This document shows positions 32,269 through 32,936 of a DNA stretch of 32,936 nt, one piece after another. Position numbers and translations under genes: made by a program. Source of the stretch: Methanobacteriota archaeon. Lineage in GTDB: Archaea; Thermoplasmatota; Poseidoniia; Poseidoniales; Poseidoniaceae. The notes beneath the pieces are model-generated. The model ran no database searches and was not told the origin of the DNA. It saw only the letters and a list, made by a program, of their open reading frames with translations. The stretch's first letter is position 1. The number at the start of each line of letters is the position of its first letter. The DNA lies in NCBI GenBank assembly GCA_002715725.1, contig PAZU01000038.1, positions 1 through 32,936 on the forward strand, written 5' to 3'.

Positions 32269-32936
32269 ATGAGTGATGAAGAGATAACTCAAATGGCACC
32301 GGGTCTAATTCAGGCCTTTGCTGCAAAAGAGGAAACTGAAGAAACCGGAGGCCGTCGCCGCCGTCATTCTTCTGCAGACGAAGCAATTGCTGCTCTACGT
32401 ACTTGGACACCTAAGACAAGACTCGGCCGTGAAGTTATGGCTGGTAGAATCCTAACCTACGAGCAAGCAATGGCATCTGGTCTACCAATTCGTGAAGTAG
32501 AAATCGTCGATGCATTGATTCCAAACTTAGAGGATGAAGTCATCAAAGTCAACATGGTTCAGAGAATGACAGACTCCGGACGACGTGTTCGATTCAACGT
32601 CATGGCATGTGTAGGAAACAAAGATGGCTATGTCGGTCTGGCAATGGCAAAGGGTAAGGAAGTCGCTCAGACTATCCGCAAAGCTCTAACCGCTGCCAAA
32701 TTAAACCTGATTCAAATCCAGCGTGGTAACGGTTCTTGGGAATCCAGTACAGGTCCTGGAACATCAGTTCCATTCAAGGTACAAGGACAGGCTGGTTCAA
32801 CTCGTGTAACCCTAATGCCGGCACCTGCGGGTAAGGGATTAGTTATCGGAGAAACCGGAAAGCGTGTACTAACTCTTGCTGGAGTTAGTGACGTTTTGTC
32901 TAGAACTAAGGGACAAACCCGTACTACAATCAATTA
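32269..32936 (+). CDS. rps5: Ribosomal protein uS5, C-terminus beyond window
   Basis: 222 residues visible; the frame runs off the right edge. An acidic N-terminus and GGRRRRHSS precede the double-stranded-RNA-binding-like domain (VNMVQRMTDSGRRVRFNVMACVGNKDGYVGLAMAKGKEVAQTIRKA) and the start of the second domain (GTSVPFKVQGQAGSTRVTLMPAPAGKGLVIG). It ensures decoding accuracy and lines the mRNA entry. The start ATG 32269 follows the uL18 stop by one base; a GAGG lies within the end of uL18. Confidence 0.96.
   Translation, partial: MSDEEITQMAPGLIQAFAAKEETEETGGRRRRHSSADEAIAALRTWTPKTRLGREVMAGRILTYEQAMASGLPIREVEIVDALIPNLEDEVIKVNMVQRMTDSGRRVRFNVMACVGNKDGYVGLAMAKGKEVAQTIRKALTAAKLNLIQIQRGNGSWESSTGPGTSVPFKVQGQAGSTRVTLMPAPAGKGLVIGETGKRVLTLAGVSDVLSRTKGQTRTTIN

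Noticed and set aside
1-32936. CRISPR arrays, insertion sequences or prophage genes
   Set aside because: No regularly spaced repeats, transposase, integrase or phage structural genes were seen.

Overview
The window looks like a piece of a planktonic marine archaeal genome, most likely Thermoplasmatota and within them Marine Group II (Poseidoniales). The evidence is the archaeal/eukaryotic-type ribosomal operon (eL19, eL32, eS4, aIF1 and the RNase P protein Rpp29 all inside it), a group II chaperonin, a Hef-type helicase-nuclease, an intron-containing tRNA-Trp, and several secreted or membrane-anchored proteins of the kind common in that group. The lineage is inferred from content only; no similarity search was run.

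Layout. 1-3105 (minus strand): a truncated SGNH-type esterase and, upstream of it, a polytopic alkaline-phosphatase-superfamily enzyme resembling GPI ethanolamine-phosphate transferases. 3236-3899: a ferritin-like four-helix protein and a 56-residue membrane protein. 4067-5233: a small RNA/translation cluster with tRNA-Ala(GGC), an SprT-like metalloprotease, tRNA-Arg(UCU), a tiny basic protein that looks like ribosomal protein eL41, and tRNA-Trp(CCA). The tRNA-Trp has a 116-nt intron that carries a C/D box guide RNA able to pair with its own anticodon loop. 5310-13916: a secreted, membrane-anchored subtilase, an aminotransferase, two unrecognised membrane proteins and a large surface protein. 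13977-15599: a thermosome subunit.

15700-18739 is the most unusual part. One gene fuses two near-duplicate, apparently FMN-competent flavodoxin domains to a full-length succinate dehydrogenase/fumarate reductase iron-sulfur subunit (SdhB/TfrB) scaffold in which every cluster-binding cysteine position is substituted. The next gene, coupled to it, is an HdrB/SdhE-like protein that has lost eight of ten CCG-motif cysteines. Together they look like a redox module whose iron-sulfur sites were eliminated while flavodoxin domains were added. An iron-sparing or non-redox scaffold role is inference. 18740-21310 (minus strand) encodes Hef.

21311-21648 is the only stretch over 300 bases without a protein gene. 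It holds a GC-rich, heavily base-paired segment (about 21455-21577) that could be a ribosomal-operon leader element or an independent ncRNA.

21649 to the right edge is the uninterrupted S10/spc-type operon: uL3, uL4, uL23, uL2, uS19, uL22, uS3, uL29, aIF1, Rpp29, uS17, uL14, uL24, eS4, uL5, uS14, uS8, uL6, eL32 (with an added N-terminal SAP-like domain), eL19, uL18 and uS5 (truncated). Genes overlap by a few bases or are separated by very short gaps. Strong GGAGGTGA-type Shine-Dalgarno sites, often built onto the preceding UGA stop codon, set several starts.
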